Shown piece after piece: positions 1 through 8,000 of a DNA stretch of 8,975 nt; position 1 is the stretch's first letter, and every line of letters starts with the position of its first letter. The position numbers were made by a program, and so were the translations under genes. This stretch comes from an uncultured Acetobacter sp. (lineage in GTDB: Bacteria; Pseudomonadota; Alphaproteobacteria; Acetobacterales; Acetobacteraceae). The stretch lies in assembly GCF_937875265.1 (NCBI RefSeq), contig NZ_CALLXM010000166.1, positions 1 through 8,975 of the forward strand, in the 5' to 3' direction. Under the pieces are notes generated by a model, which had not been told where the DNA came from, did no database searches, and worked only from the letters and a program-made list of their open reading frames with translations.

Positions 1-223
1 CTATGGTGACATGAGCCGGTGTGCCCTTGATGGAAATCCGGTTCCCGCGATGGGCCACCTGCACATCCAGTCCTTCCTCCAGATGTCGCAGATTGCGATC
101 ATGGTCTCCCACCAGTCGGGCCAGCAGAGCATTGTCTTCAAACCGCAGTGTCACCGGTTTTTCCGGTGCAGAGCTGTCAGAGGGGGAGGGGGCGGAGGAA
201 ATGGGCTGGTCAATGGTGCTCAA
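1..223 (-). CDS. PhoH-like (YbeZ-type) ATPase, N-terminal part, runs off the window
   Basis: This is the first 74 codons of a minus-strand gene that continues beyond base 1. After a Ser/Pro-rich leader of about 23 residues, the reading frame gives LRFEDNALLARLVGDHDRN and then a segment ending RGNRISIKGTPAHVTI. This is the characteristic N-terminal region of PhoH/YbeZ proteins, which are cytoplasmic P-loop ATPases tied to RNA metabolism and often encoded beside ybeY. The Walker motifs lie outside the window, so the ATPase activity is inferred from the family. No ATG is in frame in the visible part. I chose TTG at 223 because GAGGAG (240-235, minus strand) lies 11 nt upstream and the codon overlaps the miaB stop (TTGA), which suggests translational coupling. 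The gene is probably in one transcript with miaB. Identification is strong for so short a piece; the exact start is less sure. Confidence 0.85.
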   Translation of the reverse strand, partial: MSTIDQPISSAPSPSDSSAPEKPVTLRFEDNALLARLVGDHDRNLRHLEEGLDVQVAHRGNRISIKGTPAHVTI

Positions 224-1605
224 GCGTAAACTCTCTCCTCTTCCACAATACCATTCAGGGAATTGGTCAGGCGTTCGGTAATCCGCACCGGCAGTTCCTG
301 GCCAATCAGGTCAGGCGAGCCACTGACGTGCACGGGCTGAAGCCAGGGGGAGCGCCCGGAAATCTGGCCGGGTTTGCGTCCTTTTGACGTAAACAGAACC
401 GGCACCGTCTGCCCGACCAGAGACTGGTTGAAGGCATCCTGCTGTTCCCGCAGCAGAGCTTGCAAGGCCTGCAGGCGGGCGTCCTTCACGTCCTCCGGTA
501 CCTGTAACGGCGCGCCAGCCGCGGGTGTTCCGGGGCGCTGGGAGTATTTGAAGGAATAGGCCTGCGCAAAGGTCACATCCCGCACCAGCTGCATTGTAGC
601 TTCAAAATCCTCATCCGTTTCACCCGGATGGCCGATAATGAAGTCAGAGGACAAGGCAAGGTCGGGCCGTGCCTCATGGAGTTTGCGCACCAGATCCCGG
701 TATTCATCGGCGGTATGGCCGCGGTTCATGGCACGCAAAATCTTGTCGGAGCCGGACTGCACAGGCAGGTGAAGGAAAGGCATGAGCTCCGGCAGGTCCC
801 GATGCGCAGCAATCAGGGCCTCGTCCATATCGCGCGGGTGGGATGTGGCGTAGCGAATACGGTTCAGGCCGGGAATGGCAGCCAGTGTCTGAGCCAGCCG
901 CGCCAGCCCCCACACGTCACCCTCCGGGCCTGTGCCGTGATAGGCGTTCACATTCTGACCCAGCAGGCTAATTTCCTGCACGCCACTTTCCACCATCCGG
1001 CGCGCTTCTGCCAGCACAGAGCTGACGGAGCGGCTGACTTCCGCGCCGCGTGTGTACGGTACCACACAGAAAGAGCAGAACTTGTCACAGCCTTCCTGAA
1101 TGGTGAGGAAGGCTGTGAGGTTGCCGGGTGTCTGCGGTGCTGCGGCATCAGGCAGAAAGTCGAATTTCTGCTCGGCAGGGAAGTCCGTTTCAATCACAGC
1201 CCCGCCAGCGCGGGCCGCGCGGGCCACCATTTCCGGCAGGCGGTGATAGGTCTGCGGGCCAAGCACGATGTCCACGTACGGCGCACGAGCCAGAATTTCC
1301 TGCCCCTCAGCCTGTGCCACGCAGCCTGCAACAGCAATAATGGTCTGCTGGCCGGTAGCCTCGCGCTCTTCCTTGATCTTTCTCAGCCGCCCCAGTTCGG
1401 AAAAGACCTTTTCCGCAGCCCGGTCACGAATGTGGCAGGTGTTGAGGATAATCATGTCTGCGGAGGCCGGTGTGTCCACAGGCTGGTAGCCAAGCGGGCG
1501 CAGCACGTCACTCATCCGGGCGCTGTCATACACATTCATCTGGCAGCCCCATGTAATGACATGCAGACCACGCGTGGCGGTGGAGAGAGGGGGAAGTCCA
1601 GTCAT
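220..1605 (-). CDS. miaB: tRNA-2-methylthio-N6-dimethylallyladenosine synthase MiaB
   Basis: A radical-SAM methylthiotransferase that converts i6A37 to ms2i6A37 in tRNAs reading UNN codons, which stabilises codon-anticodon pairing. With the start at 1605 it has 461 residues, normal for MiaB. The N-terminal MTTase domain carries the three auxiliary-cluster cysteines: C21 in WGCQMN, C57 in NTCHIR and C95 in AGCVAQ. The radical-SAM core has the CxxxCxxC motif at C173, C177 and C180 (EGCDKFCSFC), followed by LLGQNVNAY, LHLPVQSGSD and DFIIGHPGETDEDF. The C-terminal segment, from about residue 392 on, fits a TRAM RNA-binding domain. The NTCHIR and QNVNAY motifs point to MiaB rather than RimO or MtaB. 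The frame has another ATG at 1638 (472 residues), but that one has no spaced ribosome binding site; the 1605 ATG has GGAG 11 nt upstream and starts close to the conserved region. The stop overlaps the phoH start. No key residue is missing. Confidence 0.96.
   Translation of the reverse strand: MTGLPPLSTATRGLHVITWGCQMNVYDSARMSDVLRPLGYQPVDTPASADMIILNTCHIRDRAAEKVFSELGRLRKIKEEREATGQQTIIAVAGCVAQAEGQEILARAPYVDIVLGPQTYHRLPEMVARAARAGGAVIETDFPAEQKFDFLPDAAAPQTPGNLTAFLTIQEGCDKFCSFCVVPYTRGAEVSRSVSSVLAEARRMVESGVQEISLLGQNVNAYHGTGPEGDVWGLARLAQTLAAIPGLNRIRYATSHPRDMDEALIAAHRDLPELMPFLHLPVQSGSDKILRAMNRGHTADEYRDLVRKLHEARPDLALSSDFIIGHPGETDEDFEATMQLVRDVTFAQAYSFKYSQRPGTPAAGAPLQVPEDVKDARLQALQALLREQQDAFNQSLVGQTVPVLFTSKGRKPGQISGRSPWLQPVHVSGSPDLIGQELPVRITERLTNSLNGIVEEERVYA
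1085..1118. repeat. 13-bp perfect inverted repeat inside miaB
   Basis: TCACAGCCTTCCT (1085-1097) and AGGAAGGCTGTGA (1106-1118) are exact reverse complements around an 8-base loop. In miaB mRNA this would form a 13-bp hairpin. It covers the codons for Thr-Ala-Phe-Leu-Thr-Ile-Gln-Glu-Gly-Cys, ending on the first cysteine of the radical-SAM motif. All 13 pairs were checked base by base; any function is unknown. Confidence 0.8.
1208..1225. repeat. 9-bp perfect tandem duplication in miaB
   Basis: GCGCGGGCC occurs twice in a row. It encodes an Ala/Arg repeat (ARAARA) in the linker between the MTTase domain and the radical-SAM core of MiaB. The size is a multiple of three, so the frame is kept. It looks like a local slippage duplication in a tolerant linker. 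Confidence 0.7.
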
Positions 1606-1731
1606 GACAGCAGCGGCTCCGGCACGCCGCAGGCCCATTCCATACGGCAGGGGCAGGAAATCAGGCCAGCGAGGCCTGAGGTCAAGACTCTTTTCCGTAA
1701 AGAGAGGGTCGGCGCGCCATAAAGGGTGTCC
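1606..1731. other. Gap between acyltransferase and miaB with two small hairpins
   Basis: The 126-base gap holds two perfect inverted repeats. TCAGGCC/GGCCTGA (1661-1667 and 1673-1679, 5-base loop) is followed on the minus strand by only TTT, so at most it is a weak terminator. CTCTTT/AAAGAG (1688-1704, 17 bases, 5-base loop) lies before it in transcript order. There is also an AscI-type palindrome GGCGCGCC at 1711-1718. I see no clear promoter. The hairpins might partly separate acyltransferase and miaB transcription or shape mRNA decay; this is inference. Confidence 0.45.
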
Positions 1732-2808
1732 TCACCGGTTCTTTATGTATGAAGCAAAACGCGGGGCCACTCTGTCAAGCAGACGTTTTATGACGCGCGA
1801 TTTGTTGCATGGCAGTTCCGTGGGCTCACATCGGCCTGGCTGCACCGTGGGAGTGTGATTCTGCCGTAATTCCGCTGCTCCTCGGGTTACGGCGTTCCAT
1901 GCGGCCTGTGCCAGAGCCTTCCTGCTTGGGAACAGTTCAGGATCAAGCGGTTCATGCAGAATCACAGTCGCCTGAGACCTCTGCCACTGCACCAGCTGCC
2001 AGACATGGGGGCCAAGATCCATATCACCATACCACGCAAAAATCGGGCGGCGGAGGCGGGCAACCGGCAGGCCTTCCAGTTTGTCATAAACTACGGAGAC
2101 CGGCTGGATGATGGGGGACATGCCGGGAGCATAAACAATGGGAAGCTGACTTTTCTCACCATTCCGCAACCGGGGCAGTTTGGCGATGGCAAAAAAGGCA
2201 GACATGAATGGCAGCACGCGGGAACCATCGGATGACGTACCTTCAGGGAAAAGGATCAGATTATCGCCTTCCACCATGCGGCGGATCATCAGGTCTCGTT
2301 CACGCCCGGTGGTGCTGCGCTGGCGGCTGACAAAAATGGTCCGGCCAATTTTTGAAACCAGCCCCATGACGGGCCATTTTTCAATGTCCCCTTTGGCTAC
2401 AAAAACAGACGGCAGCAGCGTGCCAAGAACCAGAACATCAAGCCAGGTGGAATGGTTAGAAATATAAATGACGGGGCGTTCCCCGCGCGCGCGGGCCCGC
2501 GCGCCTCCTACTGTACCAGCCCGTTTGCCAATCACGCGGATGCGCAGGCCGAGCAGCTTGCACAGCACCCCCCAGATCACGCGCGTCCAGCGGATTTTAG
2601 CGGTGCCAGGTACAGGCAGGAGGCATGCCTCAAATCCGACAGAGAGCGGGACCCATAAAGCGATAGCCCCCAGCCTCAGGCTGCCATGCACCTGACTGCT
2701 GATGCGGCAGCATTTCTCAACCCATGACGGGAGGGGAGAAAGAGGCCCACGCTCCAACGGGGCAGATGTCTCGGAAAACCGCTGCTGAGCGGGGGAGGCA
2801 CGCTTCAT
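1732..2808 (-). CDS. PlsC-type 1-acyl-sn-glycerol-3-phosphate (lysophospholipid) acyltransferase
   Basis: A predicted inner-membrane acyltransferase of the PlsC/LPLAT family that adds an acyl chain to a lysolipid, most likely lysophosphatidic acid to give phosphatidic acid. It has 358 residues, long for PlsC (about 240-270 is usual) because both ends are extended. The catalytic HX4D motif is NHSTWLD (H119, D124). The substrate-binding motif is FPEGTSSDG (187-195), and PVSVVY near 236 fits the later Pro-containing block. Residues 46-66 are hydrophobic and could anchor it. An Arg/Ala low-complexity stretch (103-109) just before the first conserved strand comes from a very GC-rich palindrome. 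The start has AGGA 8 nt upstream, inside a possible hairpin. It heads the minus-strand run with miaB and phoH and is divergent from tamAB. An alternative is OlsA, the lyso-ornithine lipid acyltransferase of the same fold; sequence alone cannot separate these, so no symbol is given. Confidence 0.9.
   Translation of the reverse strand: MKRASPAQQRFSETSAPLERGPLSPLPSWVEKCCRISSQVHGSLRLGAIALWVPLSVGFEACLLPVPGTAKIRWTRVIWGVLCKLLGLRIRVIGKRAGTVGGARARARGERPVIYISNHSTWLDVLVLGTLLPSVFVAKGDIEKWPVMGLVSKIGRTIFVSRQRSTTGRERDLMIRRMVEGDNLILFPEGTSSDGSRVLPFMSAFFAIAKLPRLRNGEKSQLPIVYAPGMSPIIQPVSVVYDKLEGLPVARLRRPIFAWYGDMDLGPHVWQLVQWQRSQATVILHEPLDPELFPSRKALAQAAWNAVTRGAAELRQNHTPTVQPGRCEPTELPCNKSRVIKRLLDRVAPRFASYIKNR
2487..2504. 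repeat. 18-bp all-GC palindrome in the acyltransferase gene
   Basis: GCGCGCGGGCCCGCGCGC is a perfect palindrome made only of G and C. It encodes part of the Ala/Arg-rich stretch at about residues 103-109, between the N-terminal hydrophobic segment and the acyltransferase core. It could form a tight mRNA stem or be prone to replication slippage or sequencing error. No function is implied by the sequence. Confidence 0.65.
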
Positions 2809-2810
2809 GA

Positions 2811-2836
2811 TCTTGGTCCTGCCATATACGGGCAGG
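2811..2836 (-). promoter_or_regulatory. Possible hairpin over the acyltransferase ribosome binding site
   Basis: On the minus strand CCTGCC and GGCAGG form a 6-bp stem around a 7-base loop (plus-strand arms 2818-2823 and 2831-2836). The 3' arm runs into GGCAGGA, whose AGGA is the best Shine-Dalgarno candidate for the ATG at 2808 (8-base spacing). If it folds, it would hide the ribosome binding site and lower translation. The complementarity is seen directly; the regulatory role is inferred. Confidence 0.4.
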
Positions 2837-2984
2837 GTCTCGGCTTACGGCAGAAATGGAAAATCATAGGCTCTCATAACGCGAACTGATGCGCTCGGAC
2901 AATCATGCTTCGCAAGTTGCGTGCAAGATGGCACAAGGGGGTGCTGGTATGCGCAGGCATAAAACCTGAAAATGATCTCATTTT

Positions 2985-3007
2985 TGTCATGGTGATGGGT
3001 CATGACA
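2985..3007. promoter_or_regulatory. 7-bp inverted repeat upstream of tamA (possible operator)
   Basis: TGTCATG (2985-2991) and CATGACA (3001-3007) are exact reverse complements separated by 9 bases, giving a 16-base centre-to-centre spacing that would suit a dimeric regulator. It lies about 80 bases before the tamA start, in an otherwise AT-richer stretch. It could equally be a leader hairpin or chance. Confidence 0.35.
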
Positions 3008-3034
3008 CAGGGTGGGATGATTAAGAAGCAAGGT

Positions 3035-3097
3035 ATGCGCGTGACGCAGGGAAGTAAGACGGTGGTGGAAGCAGAGGTGCGTGCACGTGACCAGTAA
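3035..3097 (+). CDS. Possible 20-codon upstream ORF overlapping the tamA start
   Basis: An ATG at 3035 opens a 20-residue frame (MRVTQGSKTVVEAEVRARDQ) ending in TAA at 3095-3097, in a different frame from tamA and overlapping its first codons. AAGAAG (3023-3028) lies 6 bases upstream as a weak ribosome binding site. The peptide matches nothing I know and has no obvious attenuator codon run. If translated, it could couple ribosomes to the weak GTG start of tamA. It may well be chance. Confidence 0.25.
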   Translation: MRVTQGSKTVVEAEVRARDQ

Positions 3098-5024
3098 GGG
3101 CGTTCTGGACGGCATTGTGCTGACAGCGAATCGTATCGTGACCGGTGTTACACTGTGGAGCGTTGCCGCAGGATGTGCGTGGGCCGCAGACCCTCAGCCA
3201 TATGTGACGCAGATGGAAGGGTCCGGTCAGGCAGATCTGGATGCGGCCCTGAAATCCTCATCTGATCTGCTAGGCCTCCAGGCAACCCATGCGGTAGGGC
3301 CGTTTGCGCTGGCCGGTCGCATCCGGAGTGAATACGACCGTCTGCGTTCGGCGCTGGACAGTTATGGATACTATGACGGCACCGTGCAGATTTCCCTGCA
3401 TCGGGCCAAGTCCAAGGATTCCGTTTCTGTTGACGGTATGTCTCCTGCTCTTTCCGACTGGCTGGCTGGCATTCCCTCCGGAGAGAAGATTACTGCTGAT
3501 ATCAAGGTGCAGAAAGGGCCACTTTATCATCTTGGCTCGGTTACGGTTGTTGACCCTAAAACCAGCGCTCCGGTTGCTTTGACAAAAGCACAGCAAGCAG
3601 CCTTCGCCCTGAAAACCGGGCAGGCCGCTGTGGCGCAGGATGTGTTGGGGAGTGGCGGCAGCCTGCTGGATGTGCTGCGGGAAGAAGGCCACGCGCTGGC
3701 GCAGGTTGATAAACCCCGCGCATATCTTCAGCCACAAACGCATACGCTGGATGTTGTCTATCCTGTTTCAGCCGGGCCGGTGCTGAATATTGGCAAAATA
3801 GATGTGGACGGATTGAAGCGGGTGCATGAGCCCTTTGTACGCCGCAGGCTGACCGTGCAGGAAGGTGAGCTTTATCAGCCTTCCAAAATTGAAGCGGCCC
3901 GACAGGATCTGAGTGCGCTGGGCGTGTTTTCCAACGTGGCAGTCAAGGATGGCTCGACCAAACCGGTGAATGGCACCATGCCGCTGGACTTTACACTCCA
4001 GGAAGCCAAACGGCGGTCTGTCGGGGCGGAAGCCGGGTATTCGACAGACCTTGGGGCCCGGGTGGGGGCCACATGGACGCATTACAATATTCTGGGTAAT
4101 GCCGAGCGCCTGAAGTTGACGGCTCTGATCACCGGTCTGGGTGGCTCTGCCCAGCAGGGTCTGGGCTACGATGTGTATGCGGATTTCATGAAGCCTGATT
4201 TTTATGACCGTAACCAGAACCTGAGCGTGCGGGTTGAAGCCCTGCGTCAGCTGTTCTGGTCCTATCGCCAGACGGCTTTTCTGGTGAATGCCGGGATCAC
4301 CCGCCGGATTAATAAAAACTGGAACGTCAATTTCGGGCTGGCAGCGGAACAGGAAAACATCGACCAGTTCAATGTGAGCCGGGATTACACCATTATCTCC
4401 GCCCCGCTGGCGGCGATGTTTGATAATACGGGTGTTGGTAACCCCATTGAACCGGCTCTGCATGGTGTGAGGGCCAGCATCAACGCCTCTCCCTCTGTCT
4501 CGCTTGGGGACAAGGGAAGTGGCACGTCATTTTTTGCTGTTCTGAACGCTGCGGCCTCGACCTATTTTGACCTCAAGCATCTGGGTATCAGCCGTCCGGG
4601 CCGCAGTATTATTGCGATCCGCGGGATGATTGGCAGCATTCAGGGGGCATCCACTTACGATATTCCGCCTGACCAGCGCATGTATGCCGGTGGCAGTGCC
4701 ACGGTGCGTGGGTATCGCTGGCAGGGTGTGGGGCCGCAATATGGCCGCACACGCTACGCCATCGGCGGAACATCGCTTGATGCCGGGTCCATTGAATACC
4801 GGCAGCGCCTGTTCAAAAGCTTCGGAATGGCCGGATTTGTAGATGCCGGGCAGGTGGGCAGCAGCAGTATGCCCTTTACCGGCACGTTGCGCGTGGGTGC
4901 TGGCGGTGGCGTGCGATATTATACGCCCATCGGGCCGGTGCGTGTGGACGTGGCCGTGCCGCTTAACCGCGCGTATCGCGGTGACAAGTGGGATTTGTAT
5001 ATCGGTCTTGGGGAAACATTCTGA
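3087..5024 (+). CDS. tamA: Outer-membrane translocation and assembly module protein TamA (Omp85 family)
   Basis: Outer-membrane partner of TamB; the pair helps insert certain beta-barrel proteins and is linked to phospholipid movement to the outer membrane. With GTG at 3087 it has 645 residues, typical of TamA (about 580-650). A signal peptide spans residues 1-33, with a hydrophobic core and A-W-A before A34. POTRA-like repeats lie at roughly 39-108, 136-228 and 233-306; the third contains IGKIDVDGLKRVHEPFVRRRL. The 16-strand barrel follows, with the Omp85 signature VRGY at 540-543 (AGGSATVRGYRWQG), FVDAG at 584-588, and a last strand ending in Phe, as needed for recognition by the BAM complex. 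BamA would be longer, with five POTRA domains. GTG at 3087 was chosen over GTG at 3081 because GAGG (3074-3077) is 9 bases from the former and only 3 from the latter. The stop overlaps the tamB start by one base. Confidence 0.93.
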   Translation: MTSKGVLDGIVLTANRIVTGVTLWSVAAGCAWAADPQPYVTQMEGSGQADLDAALKSSSDLLGLQATHAVGPFALAGRIRSEYDRLRSALDSYGYYDGTVQISLHRAKSKDSVSVDGMSPALSDWLAGIPSGEKITADIKVQKGPLYHLGSVTVVDPKTSAPVALTKAQQAAFALKTGQAAVAQDVLGSGGSLLDVLREEGHALAQVDKPRAYLQPQTHTLDVVYPVSAGPVLNIGKIDVDGLKRVHEPFVRRRLTVQEGELYQPSKIEAARQDLSALGVFSNVAVKDGSTKPVNGTMPLDFTLQEAKRRSVGAEAGYSTDLGARVGATWTHYNILGNAERLKLTALITGLGGSAQQGLGYDVYADFMKPDFYDRNQNLSVRVEALRQLFWSYRQTAFLVNAGITRRINKNWNVNFGLAAEQENIDQFNVSRDYTIISAPLAAMFDNTGVGNPIEPALHGVRASINASPSVSLGDKGSGTSFFAVLNAAASTYFDLKHLGISRPGRSIIAIRGMIGSIQGASTYDIPPDQRMYAGGSATVRGYRWQGVGPQYGRTRYAIGGTSLDAGSIEYRQRLFKSFGMAGFVDAGQVGSSSMPFTGTLRVGAGGGVRYYTPIGPVRVDVAVPLNRAYRGDKWDLYIGLGETF

Positions 5025-8000
5025 TGGCTGAGTACAACGAGGCAAATCCCGCCCCGCGTCGCTCGGTGCTGCGCCGCGCCGGACGCGTTCTCGGCCTTTC
5101 CGCCGGTGTGCTGACGGGTGTTGCCGTTCTGGCTGTCGGGGTCATTCTGGTTGGGGCCAATACCGGGCCGGGGCGCGGGCTGCTGACCAAACAGACGACG
5201 GCACTGACGGGCGGCACGGTGAGCATTGCCGGAATGTCTGGCCGGTTCCCGGATAAGTTTCATCTGGATTCTATTGCTCTGCGTGACAAGGAGGGTGTCT
5301 GGCTCTCCCTACACAATATTGATCTCAACTGGTCTCCGCTGAGCATGGTCTGGCGCACCGCCCGTATTTACTCCCTGAAGGCGGATGAACTGAATATCCC
5401 GCGCCTGCCGGTTTCAGACCCCACGGCAGCACCCGCTGCTCCGGCATCAACCGCAAAGTCCAAGCTGGGGTTGAGCATTGATATCCGCACGCTGGCTGTG
5501 CAGCGGATTAATGTCGGCGCGCCGCTGGCGGGTATTCCGGCCAGTTTCTCACTGTCCGGGCATGGCAGCCTGTCGTCCATTGACCCGGTTATTGACGGGT
5601 TAAGTCTGCCCACGCTGCCAAAATCCGATATTGCGCTGCACGTCAAACGGCTGGATGCCAGCGGACAGATTGATCTGGCGACGACAACAGGGGGCGGAAA
5701 GCTCGGCCTGCATCTGGATGCGCAGGAGGGAAAGGATGGTTTTGCGGCTGCTAAGCTGAAGATGCCGCAGCTCACGCCGCTTTCCCTCGCGCTGGACATT
5801 AACGGGCCGACAAACGCCGCCGTACTGGGTTTTTCTGCGGCTGCCGGGCCGGTGAAAGCCAAAGCCGATGGCGTGCTCAATCTGCTGGCCGGAGACATGG
5901 CGCGCTTGTCCGCGCAGTTTGATGCGCCGCAACTCTCCCTGACGCCTGATATCGGTTGGGAGGCTATCCATCTGGCAGCCCAGCTTAAAGGCAAAATGGA
6001 AGCACCGGATGGCACGGCAGAGCTTCAGGTTGACAGGCTGGCCGCAGCTGGTGCGGCTGTAGGGACCATCAAAGCCACCTTCACCGGCCAGAACGGGCGG
6101 CCCGGAGTGGCTGATCTGCTGCATCTGGTCATGACGGCGGATGGTGTGCGCCTGCCGGGGAGCGCGCCTAATTTGCTGGCATCCGCCCCGGTGCAGCTGG
6201 ACGCGAAGCTTTCACCCCAGCCCGCCGGAAAACCGCTGGAACTGGATATCTCACACCCGCTGCTGCACCTGACAGGCTCTATCCTGACAGCGGCGCCGCA
6301 GCGCGGCACAGTCATGCTCACTCTGCCGGACCTGCGCCCCATCGGGCAGGTGGCAGGCACGCCATTGCAGGGGAATGCCGGGGTTAAGGCAGAGTTTGAT
6401 CTGCCAGCTGCGGCAGAGGGTGATACGCACCTGAAAGCGGATGGCACTTTAGGGATTACCGGTGGCCAGCCGCAGGCCGTGGGGCTGATCGGCCCGAAAG
6501 GGACATTTGCCCTCGCGGCTACTATGCGTCCGCATGCGACACAATCTGCCGGGCAGCAGATTGATCTGTCTTCTTTGAGCGTGGATGGGCAGGCCCTGCA
6601 TCTGAAGGCTCAGGGCCGGGTGAATACCGGGCAGGATATGGATGTCACCTCCACGCTGGCGCTGCCTGATCTGGCGCGGGCACTTCCGTCTTTGCGCGGT
6701 GGGGTTACGCTTGCACTGTCTGCCAAGGGGCTGATGCAGGATTTTGCGGCCAAACTGCATCTGGAAGGGGATCCGGGCACAGCAACCATGCCGCGTGGTC
6801 CCGTGGTGCTGGATGCCGATCTTGCCCATCTGCCCACAGCACCTGCTGGCACGCTGGATGCGCATGGGTCGGTTAATCGTGCGCCGTTGCTGCTTAATGC
6901 CGTTTTTGCGCAGGACGAAAAAGGCAGCCGCCAGATCGATTTGAAAAAGCTCTCCTGGAACAGTGTGCAGGGGCAGGGCTCTCTCGCACTGGCGTCAGGC
7001 GAGGTTGTGCCGCTGGGCACGCTGGACCTGAAAATCGGGCGGCTTGCGGATTTGAAAGAGGTTATCGGGCAGCCGATTTCCGGCGCGCTGGCGGCCTCGG
7101 TTAAAACCACGCAGGTTAATCAAAAACCGATGGTGGCGTTGAAGCTGGATGGCAATGTCGCCATGCCGCAGGCTAAAATTGGCTCACTCTCTCTGGCTGG
7201 CACGGTGAAAGACCCGGCAGCACACCCGGATGCAGATTTGAGCCTGAAGCTGGGCGGTCTGGCCGCAGCGGGCGTTACGGGGCAGGCGCGGCTGACGGCA
7301 AAAGGGCCGGAGAATGCTATGGCGCTGAGTGCGCAGATTGGCCCGGCAAGCTGGTCTGGTAGCCCGCTTTCTCTCGATACAGCAGCTCTGCTCAACCTGC
7401 CTGCCAAACAGGTACGCCTGCAAAAACTGGCCGCCACGGCCAAGCAGGAAAACCTGAAGCTGCTGGCCCCGGCACTCATCTCCTTTGGGGAGACAATGGG
7501 CGTGGACCGTCTGCGCGCCACGCTCGGCACGCAGGGGGCAGAACCGGCCACGGCCGATATCGCCGGACGCATCAAGCCGACACTGGCCGCCACGGTGGAT
7601 GTGCGAAACCTGACACCCGCTCTGGCGCGTCCGTTCATGCCCGATTTGCATGCGCAGGGTACGGTTTCCGTTCAGGCCAAGGTGAGTGGCACTCTGGACC
7701 GCCCGCAGGGGCAGGTGCATCTGGCAGGGAATGGCTTGCGGATGCAGGGAGCTTCGGCCGCTGCGTCTCTGCCCGCCCTGCATTTGGATGCAACGGCCAA
7801 TCTGGCCGGAACGTCTGCCAAGGTGCAGGTACAAGCGGATGCCGGGTCAAAGCTGGCATTGAATGTGGCTGGCACCGCGCCGCTTTCCAGCACAGGGCCG
7901 GTTAATCTGCGCACAAACGGGCATCTGGATCTGGCCATTGCCAATGGTTATCTGGGTGCGCAGGCGCGGCAGGCACTGGGGCAGGTGCAGCTTGCCCTGC

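Larger units (their letters stand above)
2809..3086. other. Divergent intergenic region between acyltransferase and tamA
   Basis: This 278-base stretch must hold the promoters for both directions. Clearly visible are the two inverted repeats listed separately and a short upstream ORF. On the minus strand a loose sigma-70-like pair can be drawn: TTGTCC, an 18-base gap, then TATGAG, about 65 bases before the acyltransferase start. A separate TATGAT lies just downstream. On the plus strand I could not find a -35/-10 pair I would defend. No tRNA or known riboswitch was recognised. Confidence 0.5.

Noticed and set aside
1661..1679. Intrinsic terminator for the acyltransferase gene
   Set aside because: The 7-bp stem is sound, but only three T residues follow on the minus strand, so strong Rho-independent termination is not supported.
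628..1722. A 364-codon open frame on the plus strand opposite miaB
   Set aside because: It lies almost wholly antisense to miaB, which has all its catalytic motifs. The translation is rich in His, Cys and Arg with no recognisable domain, as expected from the reverse of a GC-rich gene.
2984..3012. TTGTCA (2984-2989) as a -35 box for tamA
   Set aside because: No acceptable -10 hexamer occurs 16-19 bases downstream; the sequence there is GC-rich and unlike TATAAT.
3165..3185. Possible lipobox-like AAGC in the TamA signal peptide
   Set aside because: The -3 position is Ala rather than Leu/Val/Ile, and a normal A-W-A signal peptidase I site follows at once. Omp85 proteins are not normally lipoproteins.
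3768..4463. A 231-codon minus-strand frame opposite tamA
   Set aside because: It is antisense to the TamA POTRA3 and barrel region, has no plausible ribosome binding site or recognisable motif, and mirrors codon bias of the real gene.
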